From the NCBI RefSeq assembly GCF_900324465.2, contig NC_046612.1:2222943-2286942 (forward strand): a DNA stretch of 64,000 bases, read 5' to 3'. Each line of letters begins with the position of its first letter. Position 1 is the first letter of the stretch. The position numbers were made by a program, and so were the translations under genes. A model generated the notes under the pieces. The model was not told the DNA's origin. It made no database searches and saw only the letters and a list, made by a program, of their open reading frames with translations. The DNA is from Anabas testudineus. Its lineage: Eukaryota > Chordata > Actinopteri > Anabantiformes > Anabantidae. Shown here piece after piece: positions 1 to 16,083 of the stretch.

Positions 1-199
1 CATGTAAAATGAATGCTTCAATTCAAACTGTTTGACAAAATAAACAACAACTGTATAAGCTGGACTCTTATTCTGCATAATGTGAGCTCAAACTGAAAAG
101 TGAAAGCAGCAGCATCTTCCCTGATTCTTTAACTCTGTGCTGCAGCTCCATCTGCTGAACGACTCCATTAAATGAAGTTATTCTAAAAACCACTGCTTT

Positions 200-322
200 C
201 CAGAAATCTTTCAACGACAGTTTTATTACCATTTTTATTTACATAAATATTGAAGGTTTGACTCCCAGAATGACACAAACTGACAGAGCTTGGTGATGGT
301 GTGGACACTACAAAGAGGGATG
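200..322 (-). other. ndufs3: ndufs3 3' UTR with poly(A) signals
   Basis: Downstream of the stop codon, the minus strand carries AATAAA at 234-239 and again at 222-227, so cleavage probably falls near position 200. The remaining bases 1-200 show no gene that I can recognise. Confidence 0.6.
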
Positions 323-4281
<3,959 letters not shown>

Positions 4282-4400
4282 GTTTGATCTGAGCCTTCGT
4301 TCTTCTTCGGGCAGAGAAAAGACTGTGAGCGGCGTGTCGCCCCCTTCCGGCCGGAGGAGCAGCCGTGTACTTCAAAGAACGAAGTACAAACTGCACATCA
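4282..4400 (-). promoter_or_regulatory. ndufs3: ndufs3 promoter with ETS (GABP/NRF-2-like) site
   Basis: The first 120 bases upstream of the ndufs3 ATG are GC-rich and hold CTTCCGG at 4344-4350 next to CCGGAG, back-to-back ETS-type cores. GABP/NRF-2 sites are common at promoters of respiratory-chain genes, so this placement makes sense. No TATA box is visible. Binding is inferred, not shown. Confidence 0.45.
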
Positions 4401-5211
4401 CAGTTTTTAGATATATCTAGTTCAAAAACAGTGCACTCTACTAAACCTTCTGTCTTAATTCTGAGTTTTATACATGCATGTATTACTGAACAGGTCCGCC
4501 GAGCACTGGCTCATTCCTGTTCACAGAAAGGACACAAGACAATCAAAGACCGTCCAAGATGTGCAAAACTAAGAACAGACATCAGATCAACAAGATGAGA
4601 TGCAAAATTACCAAAAGTAAAAAAAGGTAAAAGTCAACTGCTTTTTTTTAATCATCACAATGTGTTCGTGTATTTTAGAAGCTGTAGCACTATTATTCTA
4701 TTGCTGCAATAAAAATCAAACAAGTGCACAACAAATCTATTAATAAGTGTTTTTAATATCAAAGTCATAAATAAATACGATTTGCAGTATTGTTTTTCTA
4801 TGAACTTTGGAGTGTTCACATTTCTTTTAACAAATCTGAGCATCATAGATTTTAGATATTATATCAACAGATTTTACTTCATGGTATAAAAACTAGGTGG
4901 TTTTACTCATGTAGCATAAAGTGGTAGCTTTTATTTAATGACAACAGGATGGTGACAGCATTCATTGCAGAAATTGTCCTGTCTTCTTAAAGATTTGTCA
5001 CAAATATCAAAAAGTTATTTTAATTTTACTTAAAAAAAACATGCAGTGTGTACAATTTGTGGCATTTATTTTCACTGTGTGTACATTATGATGTGGATAT
5101 TTGATTCATAAGACAGCAGCGGCATTTCGTGTCTTTGTGGCTTCACAAGCCCAGTGCAGTCTTCCAGGTGCTGTACAGACAAAATGAGGTTTAAACCGCC
5201 GCCCTGCACTC
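4401..5211. other. Spacer between ndufs3 and ptpmt1, including ptpmt1 3' UTR
   Basis: AT-rich, with no convincing coding exon on either strand. Minus-strand AATAAA motifs occur near 5064 and 4928; either could end the ptpmt1 transcript. Confidence 0.5.
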
Positions 5212-7099
5212 TCAGCTGGACTGTCCACAAACCTCCTGGTAGTATTTCTTCAGCATCTCCAGTTGAGCTGATCGCACCAGGATGTGGGGTCGGACAGACG
5301 CCAGTTTCTGACAGGCTTCCTCAGGAGTCAAGCAGTGCAGCTGTCAGCATAAAAGCACAATGTTGAAACCAGTACATTCACTGTCTGAATGTAGAATCAC
5401 GAATCATGACTTGAGCTACATAACAGCTACATCTCAAAATGTTATTTCAGTGGTTAAATCAATATCGAGTTAACATTATGAACCACAGAAAATACATCAT
5501 ACATTAAGTACGGAGATTTTTACTAATTAGAGGTACCTTGACTTGCTGGAAACATGAGTAATGACCTGTGTGAGTCCAGTTACCAAAAAAAGAAAAATAG
5601 GCTGTGCTGTCAAAGCTGTGCCACAAACTAAAAATATAAAGTCTTTTGTTTCCAGCACTTTCGATGTCTTCATGACATCACTAGGTAGATTCCCGAGAAA
5701 ACACACTCACACCTTGTTTTAGGAACAAAACGATCACTTATCATGTTGATCTCCTGACAAGTCCATTTCCCGTGCATGGTGGCAATGTTACCACTATGCT
5801 ATCCAGCCACTTAGTACTGCAGGGAGCAATATCAAAAACAGCCACAGTGTGCTGAGCTGCAGTTTTTTTATTTTTACAACTGTTATAGAAGTTACAACTT
5901 TTCCTGGCTGAGCAGAAAAAATGCTGACACCACGCCAGTGCAGAATGACTGCTTGTGGCGTGGATCATGGTACGACACAGCAAGTTGAACTGTTGCACAC
6001 AACGAGGAATGTGGATATTGTCCCTTATGACTTCTTCACAGAGGAGGAACAATTAGAGCAACCAGCACTGTACAAGTGTCAGTCTTTTAGAAATGTGAAA
6101 TCACCCCTTATGTAAAGATAGTATTTACTGCAGGAAACTGCTATTTACACTGCTATTCACATTGTTCACAGGTGATCAGCTGTTTAATACTGATGTAGGA
6201 ATTTAAACAGCAGGTGCTGACATCACATTAAGACTTCTGCACTGTTCTGTACTGACCCGGATGAGGTATGCAGCAGCCAGTGTGGCGCTGCGAGAGCGTC
6301 CGGCTTTGCAGTGGACATACACGCTGGTTCCCTGCTCTCTGTGCTGCAGGGCAAACTGCACACCCCGGTGCAGGTTCTCCAGGCTCGGGACTCCTGTGAG
6401 GTCCACGGTGCTCAGCCTCAGCTGTTCCACCCCTGCAGCAGACCACTCCTGCATCCAGTGTCAAACACCCCAAACCATCATCAGTCATTTATTACAGAAC
6501 ATGAATGTAAAGGAGCAATATTCAGTTTCATGTTATATATGACAAATAAAACCAGGAAATCATCTAGATGAAACAACAGTTCATCTGAATAACACCAGCT
6601 GACATGGACATATTAGAAATAGGAAGAATAACATGTTTTAGTGAACTCACCTCAGCTGAGTTGCAGAAATATTTGGTCTCATACTTCTCATTCATGGTGA
6701 TGACACCTCTGACATTTTCAATTTCAACCAGCTGCAAAACAAGAAATGACAAGCATCACTTGTAAAAGCAGGAGAACCCTGAAAAGAGCTGAATTCTGCA
6801 AAGCTCTTCCACTGTGGCCTCCATGAAACGATGTAGTGTAACTAATGCTGCTACACTATGCAGTAATAGATTACACTGTGATGTAAAGTTAGTTACTGTG
6901 GGTCTGTGTAAATCCTTACATGCCCCTCTGCAGGCCCTCTGCAGGTGCTCACCTGTTTGGTCATGGACCTGAACGGCAGAGCTCCGAGGATCACGGTGTC
7001 GTCCACCCGGTCAAACCACCGCCTCGACGACACCTTCTCCATCACAACATTGTAGGCTAACGTCGGGTAGAAGAGCAGCCTCGCTAACGCTCCGGACAT
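5212..7099 (-). CDS. ptpmt1: Phosphatidylglycerophosphatase and protein-tyrosine phosphatase 1 (mitochondrial)
   Basis: Dual-specificity-type phosphatase of the inner mitochondrial membrane that removes phosphate from phosphatidylglycerophosphate in cardiolipin synthesis. Four exons: 6953-7099, 6651-6731, 6257-6448, 5212-5340, all in phase 0, giving 182 residues (human 201; the difference is mainly at the ends). The catalytic CX5R loop reads HCKAGRSR, with Cys at about residue 123 and Arg at 129. The N-terminus [19 protein letters not shown] is hydrophobic and basic, as expected for mitochondrial targeting. The motif [15 protein letters not shown] is typical of the family. The C-terminus is shorter than in human and ends in GQSS. 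It is transcribed in the same direction as ndufs3, about 0.9 kb away. Confidence 0.96.
5741..5830 (-). repeat. Possible tRNA-derived SINE fragment
   Basis: On the minus strand TAGCATAGTGG at 5791-5801 fits the RNA polymerase III A-box consensus, in a context like the head of tRNA-derived fish SINEs. The expected B box downstream is badly degraded, so this could be chance. It lies in a ptpmt1 intron. Confidence 0.3.
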
Positions 7100-7560
7100 G
7101 ACTGAGCTATTTACTTAGAAACGACTCTAAAAACTCAACCGGTCATCACCGAGTATGTGAGTGTGTGTGTGACCTGTCAGCCGACCAGCGTGTGCCCCTC
7201 CATGGATGTTTTAGGTTCCTCCTCCGGTAGCATGTCCTCACACACAGACGCTACATCCGGCGAGTGGGAGACGTGTCTGCGGCCGCCATATTGCAGCGGG
7301 GTCCTGTCGAGTTCAGACAGCAGAGTGGTGCTTGTACAAGTACACAGACTCAGTACTGCTGCAGTGAGTGTAAACTGTTCCTGCTTGTAGAGCATTAAGC
7401 AGCGCTTTCTGTTCATTGCTCACCCATGGTTTACTGTCAGGATAGACCTTTACACAGTAAGAAGCTGATCAAACCTTCTAACTTTTCAATATCTCTGGAA
7501 GATTCAATGAATTCCTGCCACACGGTGCTTTTCTAGAGGTCATCTTCTCCTCAGGAGACA
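7100..7560 (-). promoter_or_regulatory. ptpmt1: ptpmt1 upstream region
   Basis: GC-richer DNA immediately 5' of the ptpmt1 ATG, with ETS-like CCGGA cores (around 7224 and 7255) and no TATA box. No other gene is seen up to the prc1 3' end. Confidence 0.35.
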
Positions 7561-7564
7561 TAGA

Positions 7565-8015
7565 GGCAGTACTCAGATGTTTTACTGGAGTAAAAAGTAC
7601 CAACACAACAGTGTGGGAATACTCTGTTACACAGTAAGTCGTGCATTCAAAAATGTATTTGAGTACAAGTACAAAGGCGTGAGCAGCAAAAAGTACTTAA
7701 AGTACTAAAGATATCCATTTCAAAATATTTACCTGCATACAATAAAACATTTTATATTAATGTGTAAATATTAATATGTTTCTATATTAATTAATATATT
7801 CTTTATTAATTAATTAATTATTAATTCATCTGCTAATTAACTTGCAACTAAAGCTTTATATTTACTGTGTAATGGAATAAAAAACACATTATTGTCCCTG
7901 AAATGTAATGTAGTAAAAATATATAGTTGAATCAATTGAAAATACAGTACAATACAAAAGTACAAGAACCACAAAACTGTACTCACATACAGTACTCGAG
8001 TTAATCCACTTTGTT
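7565..8015. repeat. AAGTACTT-rich teleost interspersed repeat, second copy
   Basis: Contains 'ttttactggagtaaaaagtac', 'tttgagtacaagtac' and 'aaaaagtacttaaagtac', the same family as the copy at 1747-2095, followed by AT-rich sequence with TTAA/ATTA runs. It fills most of the gap between the ptpmt1 promoter and the prc1 3' UTR. Confidence 0.5.
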
Positions 8016-8100
8016 GTATCACTGCCAACAACTAAAACTACTAAAAAAAAAGTTTGGTTTAATAAGAAAACAGAGCAGATAAAACATTGAGAAGCCATGT

Positions 8101-9006
8101 TTTATTGTAACTCTTATCTACACTTCACCAACAGAAATCAGATTCATTCACAACAGACAATAATCATCATCATCATCTAAAGTTTGACTGACTCTGAACT
8201 GGTCTTAATGCTGAACAACAAGCTCGAGTATAAACTTTCAAAGACTGCATTATGTACAAATCCTAACATCACACTGTATTTACTATTGTTTTGTCATAGA
8301 ATCATAAATTATAAGAACATGTGAATCTGGGCATTTTGTTTGGCAACACAAGCTTTTTCATGTCGTACTGCGTTTTTCAGGAGAAAAGTCATTTATTATA
8401 GTTTGACACTCTTTTCCAAATCAGCCATGATAGTGTATTAAATACATGTGATTTTACACCGTTGACACTTGAACAGTCTTCATATTCTGCTGAACACTGT
8501 CACCAAACAGTGGAGTTTCTATGACAAGAACAGCCAATACAGAAATATGTACACAAATACATAAGCATATAAAACAGATGTAGAAAGAACAGTGTTAGTA
8601 TGTGTAAAGTTACACAGTGTTTTACAATATATATCCTATAAAAAGTGCAAAGAATTCATAATACATTTGGCCGGTAACCCCAGATTGCATAACTTCAGAA
8701 AGCTTACCTTTCTTTTGTGCAGTACAAACATGTAGACAACACTTCAGAAAGCCAAAGTAGTGTTCGTTTAACTTATGGTACAAGAACATTTTCCTCTTAC
8801 AGTGACAGGTGGACGAAGATTCAGAAAATGACAACAGATTCCTTGTTCCCTGTTTATCACTGACGTAACACTTGATATATTTTACCTTCATTTACATATT
8901 AAAGCAGAGAGCGGTACAAAGTAGTGATCCATCTTGTGGGATGTGAGCATTTCATTGGAGGGACTGTGATATTACAGCCGATGGAGTCACCATGAGGGTG
9001 GCGAGG
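8101..9006 (-). other. prc1: prc1 3' UTR
   Basis: About 0.9 kb follows the prc1 stop codon and ends at a minus-strand AATAAA (8101-8106). No ORF of interest is seen. The whole stretch is AT-rich, like the other 3' UTRs here. Confidence 0.6.
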
Positions 9007-12000
9007 TCAAAGGTTGGTGGTGGTAGAGTTCAGGATGTTGTGCTGGATCTCGGCGTTGGAGGCCTTGGACAGGTCTCGCTGTGAAAACAGAAGAGCAGCC
9101 GTCAGGTTTGTAAAACCACAAAACAAGGAAGATGTTACACTTAACATTTTTAATCATTATGAAGTAACAGTGAAGTCTGTTAATGTGAATTAGTGGAAAA
9201 ACAATCACCAGTCACCAATCGGATTCACTGCAGAAATCCACCTTTGTTATTATTGATGTGTATTTATTAGGTGCACTGAATGTAGAGCATCTTAACTATC
9301 TATTTCACTTCATTGCCTGTGGATAACACCACAGGCAGCTTAGGATGTGAAGCTGTGTTGACAATTTATTATCATATTATAGTTTTTTTTTTCCCTGGGA
9401 GACACTTCCACATATATTGGAGAAAAAAACACATTGGACTCAAGTACAGTTGTCATGCATTGTGTACAACATAAAGCAAATACTGTTAAATTCAGCTTCG
9501 TCTGAGCAATCACAGATAACACTTGGAAAACGTGAAGCCTGGTAAAGTGGCTGGATGACTGAAGCATATGGGTTCTAATAGAAAGTGAGCAACTTAAAAC
9601 GCTCTGTCATAGCTGTGATTGTTGAAGCCAAAATGAGTTAAGCTGCTTGTTAAGAACCGTCTTTGATTAAAGGCATGCGATCACTCTTAAAGTCATTAGT
9701 AAGAATCGCGAGGTTTCAGAGCTCTGAACACACCTTGACTGAACAGATTCAGTGTTGACCAAGTCCCTCTAAAATATAAATTTACATCATTAGGATTCTG
9801 AACATCATCAGACCTACAAACATGTTACATCACAGAAATGAAGAAATAAGAGCAAATTACCACAAACTCTGAATATGTGCTGGCAACAGAGGCTATGCTG
9901 AAGTTACGCTGTGGGTTAGCGGGGGTCAGCAACGCACCGCTCGGAGGCGTCCCCTTCAGCTGGGCCACATTCTCCTTGTTACAGCTCTGTAGTCGTGGGT
10001 GGGGGGGTTTACCACCACATGGTGTCCGAGGTGGAATCTGGAGGATGCACAGAAGAATCAGAACAGCACCCCAAGACCCTTTACAGGATAAGTAGAACTA
10101 ACGGATCAATGCAATGACAGAACATTGTGAATGTTAATTAACTGTCTTTTAACTAATTAACTGAGACCATGATGTCAGTTAATAATCAGACTATCATACT
10201 GTATGTAGAATACCTGGTGGGAGTGTGCACTTGCTTTTCTTTAATCTTCAAAATTTGAACTGACCTTGTTTGCTGAGAGAGGTGGACGTGGCACAGGTGA
10301 GCGACACACCGTTCCACCAAAGGCTGAACGCATGGTGCTGTTAGAAGTGGCACTGGAAATGCTGGACGTTGCATTGAACTGGTAAGAGAAAGACAAAGAG
10401 TAGTTAGCTGTGAGTTATGTAGTTGAGCCATGGAGAGAGTACTGTAGAGAGGGTCTGTAGTCTTTTGTTTGTATTACAGCTTTAAACAATGGCCCCAAGT
10501 CTGAAGCAAGTCTGTAGTACACAAATAAGCTGAAGATGTGAAGAGCAACAGTTCTGTTGTGCGTGCTAACCTGCTACAAAATGAAACATGGCTGTTGCAC
10601 TGATACGAGAAAACTCAATTTGTTAAGGTTGTGTGATGATCGAGTCTGATACAGACCAAACACACCTAAACTACCTCACAGGTGGAACGAAACACTCCCA
10701 GTTTATACTATATGTACAACACAAACAGAGTTGACCACCTTTCTTGATTTATTTGGCGTAGTAGTGCCGAGGAATCTGCGTTTGGTTGGGGTTCGTACAG
10801 TTGTCCCATACAGCATATCCTCCTCGGTCTGCTTGCTCTTTTTCAGGTGCTGTTGAGAACACGTAAAGAGAAAAGTCAAGACATTTCTTACAAAACATAC
10901 ACACCAGGTCTTCAACAGCACGACTTGTTTACCCTCTCTAATTTCTCCTTTTCTTTTTCTGTGCGGTGCAGTTCCCACTGTTCCTCCACATACTGCAGAA
11001 ACTTCTGGCCATTAACTTGAAACTCCCGACCCTGTTCACTTTCCCATGCATCAATCTGAGCTTTTAATTTCTTTTCAAGCTGGAAAAAAAGACACACAAT
11101 GTTAATTTACTGTAAAATGCCTAAGAACTGTTTAGAGAATAGGTAGTCTCTATGTCTTACCTTGGGCAGACTTTTCTGCAGGTCTGACCTCTGTTTCTCC
11201 TCTTTAAGAAGATTCCCTCCTCTGTTAGTGAATCGTGCTGGATCTGAGGCTTTTTTCTGTGAATAGGTTAAAGTATATGCTTAATGTGACAGTGATTTCC
11301 CACATGTAGTAGGTGTGTAATAATATAGACAGGTTATTTAAAAAGATGTGCAGTGCAGCAGCATCTTAGGGCTTGTCTCAAAGAGACTTCAAACACTTTA
11401 TCCTCTGATAGAAAAAATAAAAAGTTTTCATCATATTTCTCTCAAAAATGCTTTCTTTCAACAGGAACAAAGAACAATTCTAAAGATCCTTTATGTTGAT
11501 CGTGGTTTTGATCAGCATTTTCAATTTCAAACATTTCATTGAACAAATTGGCAGTTGTTATCTGTGGAACCTAATAGGCTCTGGTTTGTTCCCACCACTA
11601 CAGTTCAGTTTCAAGTGCAGAGCTGAACAGGAAGGTTTTATTTTTCGTCTGGTTTCCCTCTGGTTGCTGTTCTTACTGTATGTGCTCACCTCTAGCTCTT
11701 GGTAGAGTCTCCAGCTTTCTTCCCATTGGTGAACTCCATCAAAAAGCTCTTTGTGATCCTCATGATGCTGCTTTAAGCGCTGAATCTCTGCATCATGCAG
11801 ACTCAACAGGTCTTCGGTAAAGTCCTCTAAAATAGTAAATCACAGCTTGAGTCTTATCACTTAAAGAAAAAAGCCGTGTTTATGTTTATGTCTGTCTATA
11901 GCAACTAAAACACATTAACTCACCGCTAAAATATGGAGCAAAAGCCTGCCGCTGGTCAGTGCTGAAGAAACACTTTTCCCAAAACACAGCGATCTCAGAA

Positions 12001-15000
12001 CGGATTGCGTCTGTGACGTTTCGGATGTTTAGCAGTTTGAGCTCCTCTAAACGCTTAACTTCTGCTTGCAACTGGAAAAAATAATAAGTTTAAACTGAGC
12101 GGAAAGGCAGCAGCTCAAAACTGGCAGCTGTGCAGAAATCTGAATAACAGAGACAAAGTCAGTGCAACTCTATTCTCACCGCATCCAGATTCCTCTTCTT
12201 GGAAGTGACCATGTGCTCATTGAAAACTTCTCTCTCTTCCTGAGGAACCTGAAGTCTGTCCCACAGCTGCTGGATCTTCTCTCGGTGACTCTCACACAAC
12301 GCCTCGTTCTCTGCCTTACGCTCCTCCAGCTGAAAAAATGGGCATCAGTTAGTGGATGATTCTGAGTGATGTCTTCAAAGAACGTGGTTACAGAGGTGGA
12401 TTACTATGGTTACATTTAGACCAAATAAAAATGTGAAAGACTGAAACCAGTACATTTACATTTAGTCATTTGGCAGACGCTTTTATCCAAAGCGACTTAC
12501 AAGGTACAAGGCAGAGTTAGCATAAGGAGGTCTTGCCTAAGGACCCCTTACTGGAGGAAGGCCACAGCTGGAATTCGAATCCCAGTTTCCCCACATGGAG
12601 GGATCTTATCACAGTGATCATACTGCTAAACTATCTAATACCTAAAAATATTTACCACGCTTGAATAGCATGAGTTTATGCATTTGCTATCATATGTTCC
12701 TCAGTTGTCCTTGTTAATAATAAAAATACAGTAACACCTGGGCCTTTTATAAACCTTTCCAGACCTGTAGATGGCCTCTGGAATAAAACCATCTCACCTG
12801 ACAAAGAAGCAGTTTAAGTGACGTAATATTGTCTCTGGAAAGGCAAAAAGAGTCCTCGTCCTCACACACAACGTCCTTTTCGAAACTGGTCTCAGGGATG
12901 TGGTCCAGCTCTTCCATGTACAGGATGATCTGCTTTTTGATGTCTGTGAACTCAACGTACCGCTTCTCCTGAAGACATGAGAGCAGTAAACAATCTGTTA
13001 AAGCTAATTTTACACTGTGTTTGAGCCGTTAAAGAAACCTGAATTTCTAATGGTAAATGTGTTTTTATATTTTGTAAAAAAAATAAATAAATAAATAAAT
13101 AAACAATCAACATCAACAATATTAACTTTAAACTACCAGTCTCCTCTTCTTCTATTGGAGCATTTGTTTTGGATTTAACTGATAAAAGGTTCATGCACAA
13201 AAAGAAAGTTTGTTATAATGATCTAATGAAGTGTATAATTTCTCTTTAAGTCATCACATGAAAATTCCCCCAAATCTGTTCTTTTTACAGTGAAACACAG
13301 ATTATTAGATTAGATTAGATAAAAGATTATTATGTTGCACAAACATATTTTCACACACATTTTTCCAATACGGCCTTGTGCCCATCAACCACCACCTATA
13401 GCAGACACTGTAGGAAATGCATCGCTCACCTTCTCTTCCTTCTGGTTGGAGATGTGCTGCTGGAAGTTCTCCAGTTGTTCCAGTGAAGGAACTGAGTCTG
13501 GAGAGATGCCATATGGCATGGAGCACAGGATGTCGCACAGGTCCTGGTCCTGCTCCAGCAGAGCCTTCAGCTGCTGCATCCGCTTAGTCCTCTCCTTCAT
13601 CAGAGCCTCCACCTGTGTGCGGATGTTCTTCTCTTGCTGGAGCATGCTGATACCATCCTCCTCCTGAACACACAGAAGATGAATTAAATTTACATTATGT
13701 TTCTCATGCTATTTTCTTAATCACAGAACTATCATTAAAAACTATAAACCAGCGGATGGCTGCAATGGAAGACCACAACAGACAGTACAGAAATATCTGC
13801 ATTAATATACCACTGCTACTATAAATAAAGCTGAAACTGTTGCTAGTGCACAATTTAACACTAAAAAGTAATTACCTCAAACACGGGAAGCTGAAGTTCC
13901 AGGCAGAGCTTCTCCATTTCTGTCCTGCATGTCTGGATGCTGTTTACGAGTCTCTTTCTCAGAGATTCTTCTTCTTTGATCATCATCTCTAGTAGGTTCT
14001 GAAAGATTGATTAAATCAGCATATGGACATGAACAACACGTAGGTATTGAAATTGTATCTCTGCAATCCCATCACACACACAGTACAGATGATGAGTACA
14101 GAAACCTAAAAATGCTACTTTATTAATGCTTCCAAGTTTATTAATGCACATTGTGGCTGGAATCTGTACTAAAGGGTACTCATCTGTAGATGAAATTAAA
14201 CATTAATCCTGGTACACACTTTTTGGCAGTTTCTCCTCTTCCACTACTTATATTGGAAGAGTTGTTATAAAACAGTAACTGTCATTTGTACAAGTGAAAC
14301 AGGTTTTTGTTAATGTTCAACAATTAGGGAGAAACTCCACCTATTCTCACCACAAAAGGTTTTAGAAATGCATAGACAGTTTAGCCAACACTTAAAAGAA
14401 TTTAGACAGAAGTAGTGTGTTGAAATGAATACATTTCAAAGTCTTTTGGAGAAAATATAACAGATCAGATCAGATAAATCGCTGCACCCTGAAACTAAAG
14501 TCTCTTCTGTCAAACCAGCTGCCTCACAGTACCGTGGCTTCACGACACTGGGGATTCGAATAGTTTCCAGTGGCCTAGTTTCACTCAAAATTATTGTTGT
14601 GTACTTGTACAAGCCCCCACCCACCATTTTTATCTTTGTCTCACTCAGATTCACACATGACTAACTTTGTGTAAAGTTTAAACCACTGCTGAAACCGGTT
14701 TCCAGTCCAGGTGATGACGCCACTCTTCTACAAATCCAGAAACACTGATCAAACTGAATAAACTGAATAAACTGAGGTTCTGAATCACAGGTTTTGCAAA
14801 TCTGAAGTTGTGTTTTAAACTCTTCACGAGTCTAGCAGAGAAATTGTCTCTGTAGACATGTTCCGATGTGTGATCTGAGCATTTTACATTTCTACAAGTT
14901 AGACTGTGGTATAAAAAAACTTTAATGAACCGAACTTTGTTATTTACACCAATCTGCTTTCTCAGTCTGAAAGTGTATATTGACTAAAACATTACAATAA

Positions 15001-15399
15001 TGTCACCTTGATGTGGTTCTTGACAACATTCGTTCTCTGCAGTCTCTGGTCTTCAGGGATCCCGATCTCCTCCCAGATGTCCTTCAGGTGGCACAGCGCT
15101 TTATTCAGGCACGACACAGCCTCAGCTGCGAGCACCTCGCTACAGACAGACAGACAGACAGTGGTGGGAGACGTGGTTGGTAATTGTTTTAGTAAATAGC
15201 GTCGCTTGTACCAATAACGAGCTAAATCGCAGCTTTAGCATTTGATGCTAAACTAAACCCAGAACTCAACGCTCTGATCGAGCTAACAGACGTTGGCGTT
15301 AGTTAAGCTAACAGCTAGCTAGCTAACCGTTTAGGTATTATCGTATGACGCTATTTTTACAAACTACGGACAAACGTTTTGACCTCACCTCTTCCTCAT
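9007..15399 (-). CDS. prc1: Protein regulator of cytokinesis 1
   Basis: Antiparallel-microtubule crosslinker of the Ase1/MAP65/PRC1 family, acting at the spindle midzone with KIF4 and as a CDK1/PLK1 target. Fourteen coding exons: 15389-15399, 15007-15139, 13876-13998, 13430-13663, 12798-12968, 12180-12329, 11924-12071, 11690-11826, 11161-11256, 10933-11079, 10739-10849, 10265-10378, 9861-10037, 9007-9078. They join in frame to 607 residues (human 620). The first coding exon is only 11 nt. Residues up to about 330 are long coiled-coil helices rich in Glu, Lys and Leu; the spectrin-like microtubule-binding part follows (for example FWEKCFFS and EDLLSLHDAEIQRL). The basic tail has RTPTKRRF, a CDK-type TP site beside a nuclear-localisation-like run, then Ser/Pro-rich sequence. 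Confidence 0.97.
12451..12640. repeat. Teleost short interspersed repeat
   Basis: Holds the highly conserved phrase around 'tggcagacgcttttatccaa' then 'agcgacttacaa', known from memory as a very common fish repeat. About 110 bases on, the minus strand has GGATTCGAATTCC, close to a polymerase III B box, which suggests SINE ancestry. It sits in a prc1 intron and is about 190 bp. Class not proven. Confidence 0.65.
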
Positions 15400-15660
15400 T
15401 GTTAAATCCCAGATTCCGTGGACAAACTGTCTAAAACGACCACAGCTTGTCAAAAACACAGAGAGCTGCGCAGCGCCCCGTCTCCGCCTGACCTCTCTCC
15501 ACCGTTTGTCCCGCAGTTCAAAATACGCGTCCAGCAGCGTTCTGCGCTCCCATTGGCTCCCTCTCGGGGAGCGCGTAATGTGCCAAACCAACTTCAACCG
15601 CCGGTGGTTTCTGCGATTGATCAAGAGCGGGAACCGCCTACCGCCGGATAACTCGTAGGA
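15400..15660 (-). promoter_or_regulatory. prc1: prc1 promoter with CHR-like and CCAAT elements
   Basis: GC-rich DNA just upstream of the prc1 ATG. On the gene strand it has TTTGAA at 15517-15522, the core of the cell-cycle homology region (CHR), preceded by ACGCG. A CCAAT box lies about 30 bp further upstream (ATTGG on plus at 15552-15556). This layout is typical of G2/M genes bound by DREAM/MuvB and NF-Y, and human PRC1 is a known G2/M gene. Binding here is inferred. Confidence 0.5.
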
Positions 15661-15904
15661 ATAATCAAACACACCAGTTTCGTAGAGGGCGTGGTGAAAC
15701 AGCAGCAGGACTGAGACCTGCAACAATGATGAATGAAGAATTCACCCAGAGGAACCACTCAACAAAACAATTAAACGATTAGAAAAGTACTACTGCAAGG
15801 GCTGCAAGTACAAATATCAGCAGTAAAGTGCAGAAACCGAAGATAGTAATACTAGTACTAGTACTTAATCCCACCACTGTAAATCAGTATCAATATCAAT
15901 ACTG

Positions 15905-16083
15905 CATCAAATGTGTTAAAACATTTATTCACTTTATACAACTTTACAGTTTATTCGTCATCAGAAGAAAAGTGACCATGCAACGTAACGACGCCATTGC
16001 TGGAGGGAATGCATGAAGAGTCAGGAATGTGGCAGGTGTTTTGTCCATCACAAAGTGCCTACAGGCTGCGTCCTCACACTCAC
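15905..16083 (-). other. vps33b: vps33b 3' UTR
   Basis: Follows the vps33b stop and ends at a minus-strand AATAAA at 15924-15929. The transcript end lies about 500 bp upstream of the prc1 start, so the two genes are tandem. Confidence 0.6.

Noticed and set aside
14451-14580. ATTCGAAT motif resembling a polymerase III B box in a prc1 intron
   Set aside because: No A box at a fitting distance and no recognisable SINE body.
15385-15726. 113-codon minus-strand ORF ending in the prc1 start MRKR
   Set aside because: It reads in frame through the prc1 promoter into exon 1, but the sequence upstream of the ATG looks like GC-rich promoter DNA with CCAAT and CHR motifs, and PRC1 proteins start at this Met.
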